From Ctenosaura bakeri (taxonomy: Eukaryota; Chordata; Lepidosauria; Squamata; Iguanidae): a stretch of 64,000 bases of DNA. The stretch spans positions 62,001 through 126,000 of the forward strand of contig CAOLHI010002497.1 in NCBI GenBank assembly GCA_948474755.1. Direction: 5' to 3'. Of this stretch, positions 11,340 to 22,947 are shown one piece after another. The position numbers and the translations under genes were made by a program. The notes beneath the pieces are model-generated. The model saw nothing but the letters and a program-made list of their open reading frames with translations. It made no database searches and was not told where the DNA came from. Each line of letters begins with the position of its first letter. Position 1 is the stretch's first letter.

Positions 11340-11518
11340 GGCCGCTTCCACACGAGACTGCTCTGGCGCGATGATTCCACTTTCAACATCCTGTGGAATC
11401 CTGGGGTTTGCAGTTTCGGGAGGGGCCTCTGGCCCCTCCCGAAACTGCAAACCCCAGGATTCCACAGGATGTTGAAAGCGGAATCATCGCGCCAGAGCAG
11501 TCTCGTGCGGAAGCGGCC
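11340..11518. mobile_element. Foldback MITE copy 10, divergent subfamily with matching arms
   Basis: The ends are GGCCGCTTCCACACG and CGTGCGGAAGCGGCC, flanked by ACA on both sides. The arms share GAGACTGCTCTGGCGCG, unlike other copies, which have TGTTATAGCGC there. Confidence 0.9.
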
Positions 11519-11599
11519 ACAGAAGTTTAAATGAAACTGAACTATGCAAAGAATTAAAAGCAATTGAAAGCCTGCCCATTAAAACAGGAAAAACGAGTA

Positions 11600-12018
11600 C
11601 AGTCGGTTCTCCAGATTTGCAGGTTAAATTTTCATAGGTTTGATTATTTTCTCCAACCACTGCCAGCCCACTTATTTTCTGGGGAACTTTCCCTCTCGGC
11701 AGCTTCAGTCGAGTCAATTGGCCCTTAAAAAACCTGCCACTGGCCACTGCCTGGCCAGCTAAGGACGGCTCACAGCCCAATTTCTCAGCACCACAAACTC
11801 TCTCCAAATGGCCCCCAACACCCAAGGAAGACGATGGGCAAGAGAGAATAAGTTCAGGGCCACCGTGCCGAATACCTTCTTTCCCCGCCCTTTCCCACTC
11901 TCCCCACCATGCCTCCGCTCCCTTCCCAAAGACAAACACAGATTTTGATATTTGCCGTTTTCCCCCTTTTGCAGGGGTCCTGTGCCCCTACCCCTAGCAA
12001 AGGAGGAGGGCTGACTGT
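11600..12018. mobile_element. Tigger/pogo-like non-autonomous element, PCED1A intron 1
   Basis: Left end CAGTCGGTTCTCCAGATTTG and right end GGAGGGCTGACTG, with TA on both sides. Confidence 0.7.
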
Positions 12019-12189
12019 ATAGTTAATACATCGTAAGCTGTCTCCAAAGGCTTTCCAGGAAGAGCAAAGTCTGCAGAAGGAAAGCAAGTGAGAACCCGTC
12101 TAACCTTTCCAGGGAGGGGGTTTCAGAATGTGGGAGCCTTCTCCCTTGTTCTGTTGCAGGAATTTTGAGACTCAGAGACCAGAAGATAG

Positions 12190-12720
12190 TTAGACCCCAT
12201 CTTGAATACTGTGTCCAGTTCTGGGCACCCCAATTCAAGAGGGATATTGACAGGCTGGAGCAAGTCCAGAGGAGGGCGACCAAAATGGTGAGAGGCCTGG
12301 AAGCCATGGAGTCCTTTGAGGATAGACTTAGAGAGCTAGGTATGTTTAGTCTGCAGAAGAGAAGGTTAAGGGGGACATGATAGCCAGGTTTAAATATTTG
12401 AAGGGATGTCATGTTGGAGAGGGAGTGGGCTTGTTTTCTGCTGCTCCAGAGACCAGGACAAGGAGCAATGGATTCAGGCTGCAGGAAAGGAGATTCCACC
12501 TGAACCTCAGGAAGAACTTCCTGGTGGTCAGGGCTGTCCGGCAGTGGAATCTGCTGCCTCAGAGTGTAGTGGCGTCTCCTTCCTTGGAGGTTTTTAAGCA
12601 GAGGCTGGATGGCCATCTGTCAAAGGGAGTGCTTTGAGGGTGTTTCTGCATGGCAGGGGGTTGGACTGGATGGCCCCTGGAGTCTCTTCCAACTCTACAT
12701 TTCTATGATTCTATGTTTCT
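12190..12720 (+). mobile_element. CR1 LINE, 3' fragment
   Basis: [20 protein letters not shown] through the C-terminal region, then the 3' UTR with GGGGGTTGGACTGGATGGCC and tail ATGATTCTATG. PCED1A intron 1. Confidence 0.9.
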
Positions 12721-13202
12721 ATTACGGCCGGACTGGTGGCTGGAATGGCTTCCAACGCCAAGAGCCCAGAAACCAGTTTGCAAGACAGTTTTATAGGAAC
12801 GTAGTACAAAGACATTTCTTCTTGCCCGCCCCTCTGAGGTTTTGCAATGTGTGCAATATTCTCTGACACCCCCTTGCTCTTCAGATATTTACATTCCAGG
12901 CAATGTTATAGAACATTTCAGTACATAGTGACCGTACTCTGCATCCATAAACAAGAACTCTCAACTATCTTTACTAACGCAGCATGTGGAAATCTCTTGA
13001 CTTGTGACACACTTTCAGATGATTCCTCATATTAGATTCTACAACTATGAGCATATATAGGGTCTTGTGGCTACCTAGACTGACCCTCTCTCAGAGTCTA
13101 CTTCAGTTTGCAATAGATATCCCTGTGAGGGTGCTGAGCCAGAGAGAGACGGGCCTCTCCTGAAAACCTCAAAACATGGGCAGATACTTATGCAAAGATA
13201 TG
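12721..13202. other. PCED1A intron 1, possible solo LTR, unassigned
   Basis: Unlike its surroundings, with GCATATATAGGG near 13053 as a possible TATA box. No paired copy or duplication was found. Confidence 0.3.
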
Positions 13203-13380
13203 GGCCATTTCTGCACTACACTCTTATAGCGCTATGATTCCACTTTCAACATCCTATGGAATCCTGGGGTTTGCAGTTTCGGGAGGAGCTGGTCAGCCCC
13301 TCCCGAAACTGCAAACCCCAAGATTCCATAGGATGTTGAAAGTGCAATAATCGCGCTATGAGAGGAGTGCAGAAATGGCC
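13203..13380. mobile_element. Foldback MITE copy 11
   Basis: Complete, flanked by ATG on both sides. The two arms have diverged slightly from each other, as in an older insertion. Confidence 0.88.
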
Positions 13381-13494
13381 ATGGTCCCGTCAGTGACCTG
13401 GGCCTGAGACTTATAGGTAGTGAGTTAACACCACTTTGCTGGTTTCTCCTCTGCTTTGTTGGCTGGAAGGTGAGTACATTCTTCTGCGACTCTG

Positions 13495-13770
13495 GGTGTT
13501 AATGCACTGCACAGTTATAGCAGTTTGACGCCACATTAATTGTTGTGGCTCTGTCCTAAGGAACCTTGGGATTTGTAGTTTGGGGAAGTCCTTAGAATTC
13601 CCATCACAGAGAGTGCCAGTGCACTTCCCTGAACCCCAGCAGCTTTTAGGGATATTAATACTCTCTGGCAGTGAATTCTAAGGGCCTCCCCGAACTACAA
13701 ATCCCAGGACAATGGCAGTTACAGTGGTATCATTGCACTGATAATGGTGCAGCGTGGATACCCATTCTAG
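13495..13770. mobile_element. Older relative of the foldback MITE family
   Basis: Weaker inverted arms: TTATAGCAGTTTGA at the left, and at the right ATCCCAGGACAATGGCAGTT with a matching ATTGCACTG. Internal blocks (GGGATTTGTAGTTTGGGGA, AGAATTC) resemble the long-centre MITEs but are highly diverged. Confidence 0.55.
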
Positions 13771-13884
13771 AATTAAAGTAATTGGGGGAGGCCAGGAAAG
13801 AAACAGGTTCTTCCTTAGCAGCGAATTGTCTCTTACAGCTGCCTCTTCATCCTTAGTCATCCTTTTGTTTCTTTCCCATTCTAG

Positions 13885-13964
13885 ATTTCCGGTCGGTGTA
13901 TAAGGATCTGGTCTACATCTTGCAGACAAATAAGACGCTCACCCTTCAACAGCTGCAGGGAAAG
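13885..13964 (+). CDS. PCED1A: PCED1A-like exon 2 (residues 39-65)
   Basis: The acceptor is CTAG at 13881-13884. The 80-nt exon completes codon 39 as AAT (Asn) and encodes FRSVYKDLVYILQTNKTL through LQGK. The VYKDLV motif directly after GDS is characteristic of PCED1 proteins. In the human proteins I recall, the residue after GDS is Ile or Val; here it is Asn, which is unusual for that position. The donor, AAAG followed by GTTGGC, is weak but leaves the frame in phase 0, and the next exon continues the family alignment (GK-GEETFANDE). Confidence 0.8.
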
Positions 13965-14262
13965 GTTGGCCTTTTTCTTTTTCTTCAGTCTGAAGCAACC
14001 AGCTTGGAGCCCCCTGGCATGTTTGCAATCCCATTTTTGACAATGACAAACATCTTGCTCCGGTACTCTTGTCCGCAGCTGACGGAATGGCTTAGGTAGC
14101 CCGCTATTCGATTACCAGAAACTTCAGACTGCCTTACTGTGTGTCAGACCCACAGTCCATTTTAGCAGCATTGTCAATTCCGGCTGGCAGTTATTGCCCT
14201 GCAGGGTTTAAGGCAGGAGTGTTTTCTAGCCCTATTTGGAGATTAAAGCTTAGGCTTTATAG

Positions 14263-14925
14263 CAGCGGTTCTTAACCTGTGGGTCGCGACCCCTTTGGCG
14301 GTTGAATGACCCTTCCACAGAATGGTCTTAGGCTCCATTCCCTCCTCGGTGGTGGTGCACAAGCGCAAGCCGTGCGCTCGCATCCTCCTGCCCCCTGTTC
14401 AGAAGGGACTGAAATCGCTCCCCTTCTCCGCTACCGAAAGAACCTGCCGTCTGACGGGCCAGCTTGGGGGTCAGCGGCAGCACGGGGGGCAGGCCCCTCC
14501 TCGCCACGGCCCCTGCCCCACTCACCACAAAGGGGGGCGCTGTGGAAGGGCCGGGGGGCTGCAGTGTGGCACTTTTCCGGGGGGCGAGCTGCGCCCGGCG
14601 CAAAAGACAAAGGCGCTGGGATTCCTCCCCCCCCGGCCAGGGTCGACACTCTGGAAACTTTTCCCACACTGCCCCCCCAGCGGAAACGAGAGCGAAGCAG
14701 AAGCAGAGCCCCGGGGTGGGGGGTCTCAGAGTTTTTTCCCGGGGGAGACGCGTGGCTCCTCTTTCACTCCCTGTCCGCCCCCCCCCCTGTTCCTGGCCGG
14801 CGAGGCAGCCTTTGCTGGGAGGGAGGTATTGTAAATAATAAATAAATAATTTTATGGTTGGGGGTCATCACAACATGAGGAACTGTATTAAAGGGTCGCG
14901 GCATTAGGAAGGTTGAGAACCACTG
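14263..14925 (+). mobile_element. SPIN-type hAT transposon, non-autonomous, PCED1A intron 2
   Basis: Starts CAGCGGTTCTTAACCTGTGG and ends GGTTGAGAACCACTG, the SPIN ends as I recall them. Flanked by CTTTATAG (14255-14262) and CCTTATAG (14926-14933), an 8-bp hAT target duplication with one mismatch. The GC-rich interior gives long open frames but no transposase motifs. Confidence 0.88.
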
Positions 14926-15185
14926 CCTTATAGTATGTCAGACCTGTTGTCTTTCTAACCCGGTATTGTCAGTACTGACTGGCAATGGAAATTCACCAGG
15001 ATTCCTGCCTAGAGATTCCTGCTATATCTTGGGTATATCTTGGGTACCATTGTGGAGTCACAGACAATTTGGGGTGGAGTTGGGGGTGGTAGAAATGTAC
15101 TATCTCTGACTTGAAATTAAATATTAAATGCCTGCTTTTTGTTTGCATATTTACTTTCATAGGAATTCAGAAAAGTTTTCTTGTT

Positions 15186-15560
15186 ATAGAATCATAGATT
15201 CCCAAAGCTGAAAGGACCACAAAGACTTTCCAGTCCAACCCCTTTCTGCCATGCAGGAATACATAACTGAAGTACTTCCTTTGACCGGTGGCCATCCAGC
15301 CTCTCTTGAACAACCTCCAAAGATGGAGATTCCACCACATTCCGCTGAGGCAGCAGCTGTCCAACTGCTCTTGCCATCAGAAAGTTCTTCTTAATATTTA
15401 GGTGGAATTTCTTTTCCTATAGCTTCAAGCCATTTCTCCATGTCTTGGTCTCTGGGGCAGCAGAAAACAAGCTTGCTCCATCTTCCATGTGACATCCCTT
15501 CAAATATTTAAACGTGGCTATCATGTCGCCTCTTCACCGTCTCTTCTCCAGGCTAAAGTG
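15186..15560 (-). mobile_element. CR1 LINE, old 3' fragment
   Basis: Tail at 15187 (TAGAATCATAGATTCCCAAA), then the antisense CR1 3' region, with many substitutions relative to the young copies. Confidence 0.8.
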
Positions 15561-15574
15561 AACTTAGCACGAGA

Positions 15575-15685
15575 TTTTCTAGAGCTAAGACTGTGTGATG
15601 CGCCCAAGGTCACCAATGGGTTTCCATGGCTGAGTGGGGAACTGAACCCTGGCCTTCAGGGTTGTAGTCTGCTCTGCTGAACAGG
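15575..15685 (-). mobile_element. Sauria-type SINE fragment, PCED1A intron 2
   Basis: AAGGTCACCAATGGGTTTCC and GGAACTGAACCCTGG match the antisense tRNA-derived part. The 3' end is lost. Confidence 0.7.
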
Positions 15686-15923
15686 GGAAGTACAGAGGTC
15701 TGGAGGCCATAAAACAGCCCTCATAATGCCCATGGACCACAATTTCCCCACTTTTGGTTTGAGGCTTCCTGTGTTCTCAGAGCTGGAAGTTCCATCTGGA
15801 ACTAGATGCTGGAGACACAGAAAACAAGAGCAGCTGCTGACTTCTAGGGTTCCCATGTGATCTTCTAGACCATTTGGGCTGCCCATGCTTGGAAGCTGGA
15901 CACAGGGTGGTTGGACACAGGGT

Positions 15924-16011
15924 GGCCCCTCCCGAAACTGGAAACCCCAGAATTCCATAGGATGTTTCAAGTGGAATCATAGCGCTATAAAAGTCTAGTG
16001 CGGAAATGGCC
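15924..16011. mobile_element. Foldback MITE, right half only (copy 13)
   Basis: Begins at the CCCCTCCCGAAACTG centre and ends GTGCGGAAATGGCC. PCED1A intron 2. Confidence 0.78.
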
Positions 16012-16039
16012 AGAGACAAGTGACATAAGAGATTCCCCT

Positions 16040-17535
16040 CTATATTCAGCACTAGTGAGGCCTCATCTGGAATACTGTATTCAGTTCTGAGCATCTCATT
16101 ATAAGAAAGATACAGACAAGCTGGTGCAGGTTCAGAGAAGGGTAACAAGGATGGTAAGAGGTATGGAGAACAAAACATGTCAGGGAAGATTGAAGGATAA
16201 GAACGGAGAGGGTGACGTGATGGCATTCTTTAAGTATCCAGAGGGTTCTCGCAGAGAAGAAAGTGCAGGGTTGTCCTCTTCTGCTCTAGAAAGAAGGACC
16301 AGGTCTCATGGTTTTAAGTTACAGGAAGGAAGATTACAACTGAACATTGGAGGAACTTCTTGACAGTACGAGTAGAACCAGTTGCATAGACAAGTGATAT
16401 TGTTGGACGTCTTCAAAAAAGAGGATGGACAGCTACCTGCTGGGGATGCTCCAGTTAGTTTTCCGATTTGAGTGGGGGCTTGAGTTCAGTGCCAGTGGAG
16501 TGCCACAGGGTTCTGTTCTGGGCCCGGTGCTATTCAAAATCTTCATCAATGACTTGGATGAGGGAGCAGAGGGCATGCTGATCAGATTTGCAGATGACTC
16601 CAAATTGGGAGGGGTTGCTAATACACCAGAGGACAGGATCAAAATTCAAAATGACCTTGACAGATTGGAGAGCTGGGCCAAAGCTAACAAAATGAATTTC
16701 AACAGAGAGAAATGTAAGGTCCTATACTTAGGCAGAAAAAATGGAATGCACAAATATAGGATGGGGGACACATGGCTGGATAGCAGTACATGTGAAAGGG
16801 ATCTAGGAGTCTTGGTAGATCACAAGCTGAACATGAGTCAGCAGTGTGATGCGGCAACCAAGAAAGCCAACGCAATTCTTGGTTGCATCAATAGGAGTAT
16901 GGTGTCTTGCTCGAGGGAGGTAATGGTACCACTCTATTCTGCATTGGTTAGGCCTCATCTGGAATACCGTGTCCAGTTCTGGGCACCTCAGTTCAAGAAG
17001 GATGTTGACAACCTGGAGCATGTCAAGAGGAGGGCGACCAAAATGGTGAAGGGTCTGGAAGCCATGAAGCCATGAGGAGTGGCTCAAGGAGCTGGGTATG
17101 CTTAGTCTGCAGAAGAGAAGGTTAAGAGGAGATATGATAGCCATGTTTAAATATTTGAAGGGATGTCATGTTGAGGAGGGAGCGGGTTTGTTTTCTGCTG
17201 CTCCTGAGACTAGGACAAGGAGCAATGGATTCAAGCTGCAGGAAAGGAGATTCCACCTGAACCTCAGGAAGAACCTCCTGACGGTCAGAGCTGTCTGGCA
17301 GTGGAAGATGCTGCCTCCATGGAGTGTGGTGGAGTCTCCTCCTCCTTTGGAGGTTTTTAAAGAGAGGCTGGGTGGCCACCTGTCACAGGGACTACTTTGA
17401 TGTGTGTTCCTGCATGGCAGAAGGGGGTTGCACTGGATAGCCCCTGGGATCTCTTCCAACTCTATGATTCTATGATTCATTGGGGGTTGGATTTGATGGC
17501 CTATAGGGCCCCTTCCAGTTCTATGATTCTGCGTA
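16040..17535 (+). mobile_element. Old CR1 LINE with a younger CR1 nested inside
   Basis: An old CR1 (16040-16455, tail at 17486-17533 ending TTCTATGATTCT) is split by a younger copy at about 16463-17485. The younger copy encodes [20 protein letters not shown] and [10 protein letters not shown] (CR1 reverse-transcriptase motifs) through the C-terminus with one frame break near 17075, and has its own ATGATTCTATGATT tail. PCED1A intron 2. Confidence 0.85.
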
Positions 17536-17746
17536 ACCACAGAAGTCTAGATTTACATTGGAGAGGTGTGACATAGGAACTTGTCCGAGGTCACTGGAGA
17601 AGGGGGGCAGCTTGGGCAGCCCGTGCAGGGCAACAGACAAGGTATCTTCCAGGCTGGTCCACAGACACCGTTCTACCATAAAACTGATGTAATGATCAAG
17701 GTGTAAGCCAGCAAAGATTTGTGAATGACACAGACTTTCCTTGCAG

Positions 17747-17982
17747 GGCGAGGAGACCTTTGCAAATGATGAACGGGTGGAATATGACGGGCCACATAAT
17801 GGAACCAATTACCGCGAGGCACGCCAGTATCGAACGAACAACCACCTGGTGCGCTTCTATTTCGTCACCCGGGTGTTTTCGGCCTACATGGAGAGCATCT
17901 TGAATGACTTCAAGAAGGGGCTGGAGACAGGGCTGGTCCCAGATGTTCTCATCATTCATTCCTGCCTTTGGGACCTCAACAA
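17747..17982 (+). CDS. PCED1A: PCED1A-like exon 3 (residues 66-143 and part of 144)
   Basis: The acceptor TTGCAG ends at 17746 and the donor GTAAGG starts at 17983. The exon encodes GEETFANDERVEYDG, HNGTNYREARQY, HLVRFYFVTRVFSAYM and VLIIHSCLWDLN. HNGT-YRE-RQ and SCLWDL are the most conserved PCED1 segments I recall and form the central part of the esterase-like fold. No stop or frame break is seen. The splice falls within a Lys codon. Confidence 0.85.
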
Positions 17983-18855
17983 GTAAGGATACTGGAAGGG
18001 ATGCAGAGAGCAAGGTACATTCCTCCATGTGTAATTTGTGGTTCCCACAATACCACTATTCTCACACACACCCCAACCCCACCTGCCCCTGGAAAGAGCA
18101 GCTTTTTATTAAATCAACATTTTCCCCAAAAAAGCAGTTGATCCAGGGGAAAGTGGGAGGTGGTGGAGGAGAAGAGAGATTAATAGAAGTGAAATATTTT
18201 TTTTCTCCGATGGGAGAAAAACAGTGTATAAATCTAAGTATGCTGAAGCAAAAGGGAGTCTGGGGAGAGGGCGGTATAGAAACAGAGTGGTGTGCACAGA
18301 AGTCCACCCCAAACCATCCACTACCACCCTCTTCCGTCTCTTTCTCTTTCCTTTGAAAATCCGGAAAACTGGGGAGGGGGTGTCAGATGCTGACAGGGCA
18401 TTTGGCAGCATGCTCTTTCCCCATGAGGTCAAAGGGGTGTCCAGAGTCTTGGGGTGGATGAAAAGATGGGTGTGGGGCCCTGCCGCAAGGAGAAAACACA
18501 AACATGGACTGATGGTGACACCCCCAAAAGCTCTTTATTCCTCTTTCCTCCTCGATGCTAAGAGGAAGACAAAGGGGCAGACCCAAATCCTTACCCCCCC
18601 CTTAAAGGCTGGGGAGTCCACACTCCAAGAGAGAAAGGGGGCTCTGAAACACACCCCTTCCTTCCTTCCATCCCTCCCTCCCATCCCAGACTTCACCCCT
18701 TCTTGTAAATAGATGTGGCACAGCCAAGTTAAAGTCCAGATAAAAGAGTATTCTTTTTTTTTCTTTGGGTGGAGGAGAAGAGGTGTGTTCAGTCCTTATT
18801 GGGGATGGAGGGTATATTTCATGACTTCTTAGCCAAAATGGTCTGCTAACAAATA
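17983..18855. other. PCED1A intron 3, unassigned
   Basis: A 162-codon plus frame (18224-18712) and overlapping minus frames exist, but none resembles a known protein and composition is low-complexity. Nothing further supported. Confidence 0.4.
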
Positions 18856-19238
18856 CGGTCATCCCTCCACATTCGCTGGGGTTAGGGGCACAGGGCCCTT
18901 GCGAAAGTGGAAAAGGCGTGAATAACTAGGCCCTCCCAAACTATATTTAACACACAAAAAAGTATGATCAACATATTCAACCCCCTGCACATTCCTTTGA
19001 GGCATCAGAGTTCCTTCACAAGGCAGAAGTGGGGGACTGGTGGGGCTTATGGCCACCTCCACGGCTGCCCCACACCATTTTTCATAGGGACTTACAAGCC
19101 TCATTCGTAGTTTCTCAGTCTCACGTGGCTCACAGTCCCTAATAAAAATGGCCTAAGGAGGCAGCAGAGGTGACCGCAAATAATCCATGAATAATCAGAT
19201 CCACAAAAGTGAAACCTGCAAATGTGGAGAGCTGACTG
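18856..19238. mobile_element. Tigger/pogo-like non-autonomous element, PCED1A intron 3
   Basis: CGGTCATCCCTCCACATTCG at the left, complementary AAATGTGGAGAGCTGACTG at the right, TA on both sides. It ends 160 bp before exon 4. Confidence 0.78.
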
Positions 19239-19399
19239 TAAATGCAAAGCTCTTTCACTGCTGTCATCCTTTAAAAACTCTAATGCTATATCAAGCACCT
19301 TATCAAGTTGACTTTCACTTATGCAATCCTCTCTTCTCCTTTCCTTGGCGAGATTTATCCCAAGGAGAACTTTCACTGACTTTTCTGCCTTCTCCGCAG

Positions 19400-19568
19400 A
19401 TACAATGACACTCCTTCCCAGGAACCCCCTCTTCGGAACGCCCTCAGAGAATACCGACAGAACCTGGAAAAGCTCTTCGAGCAGCTGAATGACATCCTGC
19501 CTCCCAGCTGCCTTGTCATCTGGAACACAGCGATGCCCATTAAGAACCCCCATGGAAGCCTCTTCCAG
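19400..19568 (+). CDS. PCED1A: PCED1A-like exon 4 (residues 144-200)
   Basis: The acceptor TCCGCAG ends at 19399 and the donor GTAAGA starts at 19569. The exon encodes KYNDTPSQEPPLRNALREYR, then a helix (NLEKLFEQLNDILP) and SCLVIWNTAMPI. The strand with the WNTAMP motif corresponds to the WN-AMP segment of human PCED1A and closes the core sheet. It ends in phase 0. Confidence 0.85.
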
Positions 19569-19975
19569 GTAAGAAAGGGACAGAGCTTTGCTACAGGGAT
19601 GCCAGACTCCCTGTGCTCAAGATGGTCCTACAGGGGAACTCAGTTGAGTGGAGGACTCTCTGAATTCAGGAGTTTAGGAAGCGCTGCGAGAAAATCGTGC
19701 CTTAAGTTGGCATTTCTTCTGGTTTAGACTGTATTCTTCTTGCTGCTTGGGCAGGGGACAAAAAGACATAAATTATGGTAACAGGGATCAGCAAAGAAAG
19801 AACTTGGTCTAATCTGGAACAGCTTTAATGCCAGGCCTTCCTAAGATAATATTTGATACCAAAGATGGTCACGTATCACGGCTATAAGATAAGCTTTACT
19901 AGTGATAAATGGACGCAGCAGGTGAGTGTATAGCAAAGGAAAGCATCTCAGCCATTCGTCTCATGGGCCTCTGTA

Positions 19976-20950
19976 TCATAGAAATCATAGAAATGTAGAG
20001 TTAGAAGAGACCCCAGGGGCCATCCAGTCCAACCCCCTGCCATGCAGGAACACCCTCAAAGCACTCCCGACAGATGGCCATCCAGCCCCTGCTTAAAAAC
20101 CTCCAAAGAAGGAGGAGACTCCACCACACTCCATGAAGGCAGCAGATTCCACTGCCAGACAGCCCTGACTGTCAGCAAGTTCTTCCTGAGGTTCAGGTGG
20201 AATCTCCTTTCCTGCAGCTTGAATCCATTGCTCCTTGTCCTGGTCTCTGGAGCAGCAGAAAACAAGCCCTCTCCTTCCTCTACGTGGCATCCCTTCAAAC
20301 ATTTAAACATGGCTATCATGCCATGTGTGGGGATTGCTTTGAGGGTGTTCCTGCATGGCAGGGGGTTGGACTGGATGGCCCCTGGGGTCTCTTCCAACTC
20401 TACATTTCTATGATTCTATGATTCTATGTCCCCTCTTAACCTTCTCTTCTGCAGACTAAACATCCCCAGCTCTCTAAGTCTATCCCCATAGGGCTTCATG
20501 GTTTCCAGGCCTCTCACCATTTTGGTCGCCCTCCTCTGGACTTGCTCCAGCTTGTCAATATCCCTCTTGAATTGGGGTGCCCAGAACTGGACACAGTATT
20601 CAAGATGGGGTCTAACCAAAGCAGAGTAGAGTGGTACCAGTACCTCCCTCGATCTAGACACCATACTCCTGTTGATGCAGCCAAGAATTGCATTGGCTTT
20701 CTTGGCTGCCGCATCACACTGCTGACTCATGTTCAGCTTGTGGTCTATGAAGACTCCTAGATCCCTTTCACACGTACTGCTATCCAGCCACGTGTCCCCC
20801 ATCCTATATTTCTGTATTCCATTTTTTTTACCTAAGTGTAGGACTTTACACTTCTCTCTGTTGAATTTCATTTTGTTCGCCTTGGCCCAGCTCTCCAACC
20901 TATCCAGGTCATTTTGAATTTTGATCCTGTCCTCTGGCGTATTAGCAACC
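19976..20950 (-). mobile_element. CR1 LINE with a small opposite-strand CR1 tail nested at 20330-20429
   Basis: The minus-strand CR1 runs 19976-20329 and 20430-20950. Between them lies a plus-strand CR1 3' end of about 100 bp (TTGCTTTGAGGGTGTTCCTG ... ATTCTATGATTCTATG). Without it, GGCTATCATG joins TCCCCTCTTAACC as in other copies. Confidence 0.88.
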
Positions 20951-21696
20951 ATGTGATTTAGAAATAATGACATACATTTCCAAGATTGTTCGTGGCACAC
21001 TGTTTGGAAATCCCTGCCTTAGCAGCTAGGGTGTGGTGAATCCTCTCTGGGTTTCGCTCCAGACTTTAAAGGAGCTCTCAGAAGTTCTCTACCTGGAGGC
21101 TGAGTTCAGCAGTTTGGGCCGCTTGTTTCTTTAACCCAATCTGTACGTTCAGGACCTTGGATAGCTCAGTTAGGATACAGGAAGCCCCCACCTTTTGACT
21201 TGCTCTTTTGACACTTCCATATTAAGGACAAGTTCCATTAATTTGATCAGGGTTCCACTCTTTCATCAGTTCTTTTTGCCTACAGAGGCTTGCTTGGAAC
21301 TGCTCACAAAGCAAGCTGAGGGGGGGAAAAGGCACTAGGCCAGCAGAGAGACTTTGCAAGCAGTGCATGTGCAATTGGTTGGTGTCGAGTAAGCCTCCGT
21401 AAGTCCTTAAATGCTCCCTCCAGTAGAGTGCATGGGTTACACCTTTCCAGCGATTCAGTTTTCTGACAGCGCTTCAGTCCCTAACCTATCAGGTAAGTGG
21501 GGGAAGCCTGTGTTCCCCAAATAGGCTCAGAACCTTCGATAGCTCTTTTAAACTGTGTAGTAACATCAGGTGTGGTTTCGCTGTATTCCTGATGTGGAAA
21601 CCACTGGCCCTCAGCTGCCACTGTTGTAATCTACTCTAAAACTGCTTTTATAACTCCATAAGACGCCGACAGGATTCCAGCTGATGGGAGGCCATG
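20951..21696. other. PCED1A intron 4, unassigned
   Basis: No repeat family or gene recognised. Confidence 0.4.
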
Positions 21697-22530
21697 ATTT
21701 CATAGAATCCTAGAGTTGGAAGAGACCCCAGGAGCCATTCAGTCCAACCTCATTCTGCCATGCAGAAACACACATCAAAGCGCTCCTGACAGATGGCCAT
21801 CCAGCCCCACTTAAAAACGTCCAAAGAAGGAGACTCCACCGCACTCCATGGAGGCAGCACATTCCAATACCAGACAGCTTTGACCGTCAGGAAGTTCTTC
21901 CTGAGGTTTAAGTGGAATCTCCTTTCTTGCAGCTTGAATCCATTGCTCCTTGTCCTAGTCTCTGGAGCGGCAGAGAATAAGCCTGCTCCCTCCTCGACAT
22001 GACATCCCTTCAAATATTTAAACATGGCTATCATGTCCCCCTTTGACCTTCTCTTCTGCAGACTAAACTTACCCAGCTCCCTAAGCCATACCTCATGGGG
22101 CATGGCTTCCAGACGCTTCACCATTTTCATCACCCTCCTCTGGACACGCTTCAGCTTGTCGATTTCTTTCTTGAAATGAGGTGTCCAGAACTGGACACAG
22201 TATTCCAGATAAGGTCGGACCAAAGCAGAATAGAGTGGTACCACTACCACCCTCAATCTACACACCATTCTCCTATTGATGCAACCAAGAATCGCATTGG
22301 CTTTCTTGGCTGCTGCGTCACACTGCTGACTCATGTTCAGCTTGTGGTCCACCAAGACTCCTAGATCCCTTTCACACGTACTGTTGTCCCGCCAGACGTC
22401 CGTCAACCTATATTTGTGCATTTCATTTTTTCTGCCCAGGTGTAATCTCTGTTGAAAGTCGTTTTGTTAGCCTTGGCTGAACTATCTAATCTGTCAAGGT
22501 CATTTGGAATTTTGATCCCATCCTCTCAGA
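21697..22530 (-). mobile_element. CR1 LINE, 3' fragment
   Basis: The minus-strand frame includes [20 protein letters not shown] and the C-terminal domain. It is moderately diverged and lies 180 bp before PCED1A exon 5. Confidence 0.88.
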
Positions 22531-22706
22531 AGAGAAGTGATCCTGTGATCTCAGAAGATAAGTGATATGACATGGAGTGGGTTGGGCTAGTGGTGCAACC
22601 CTGAACTTTGCTGCAAGTAATACCCCAGAGTAAACTCCATTTCTGGGCTTTATAGCACCCCAAAGATCTTTGGGCAGCTTCTCTCAGCCTCTGTTTTCTC
22701 CTGTAG

Positions 22707-22947
22707 GCTGAGAACACATCGACGCCCAAGGATGTGATCGAGGCCAACTTCTACAGTGCCAGCATGGCCAGCTGCTACAGGTTTGATGTCCTGGACCTGC
22801 ACTATTCTGTCCGGTTTCTGGAGGCCCACCATTCCAAAGATGGGGTCCATTGGAGCAGCTGGGTCCACCGCTGCATTTCCAAACTGTTGCTGACACACAT
22901 GGCTGAAGCTTGGGGGGTCAAGCTGGAAAAGAGGAGGCCTCGGCCTG
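22707..22947 (+). CDS. PCED1A: PCED1A-like exon 5 with the catalytic Asp/His block (residues 201-280)
   Basis: The acceptor CTGTAG ends at 22706 and the donor GTGAGT starts at 22948. The exon encodes VIEANFYSASMA, FDVLDLHYSVRF, the DGVHW motif (Asp245, His248) and a C-terminal helix (KLLLTHMAEAWGV). D-x-x-H is the last block of SGNH hydrolases, so the catalytic domain is complete with this exon. It ends KRRPRP, leading into the tail encoded by the next exon. Confidence 0.87.

Larger units (their letters stand above)
9675..11599. other. PCED1A intron 1, AT-rich unassigned stretch
   Basis: AT-rich sequence around the microsatellite at 10644 and MITE copy 10. Segment 11000-11110 (TGATACCTTTATTGGACCAA, CAAAACACATAATGCCAGCT) looks like the antisense 3' end of an unidentified retroelement. 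Confidence 0.45.

Noticed and set aside
14306..14845. Overlapping open frames of 100-180 codons on both strands
   Set aside because: They fall in the GC-rich interior of a SPIN element; several frames are open at once and none has transposase or other domain features. The same applies to 23922-24412, 26250-27112 and 55233-55800.
18224..18712. 162-codon plus-strand frame in PCED1A intron 3
   Set aside because: No recognisable domain, overlapped by comparable minus-strand frames, and low-complexity composition.
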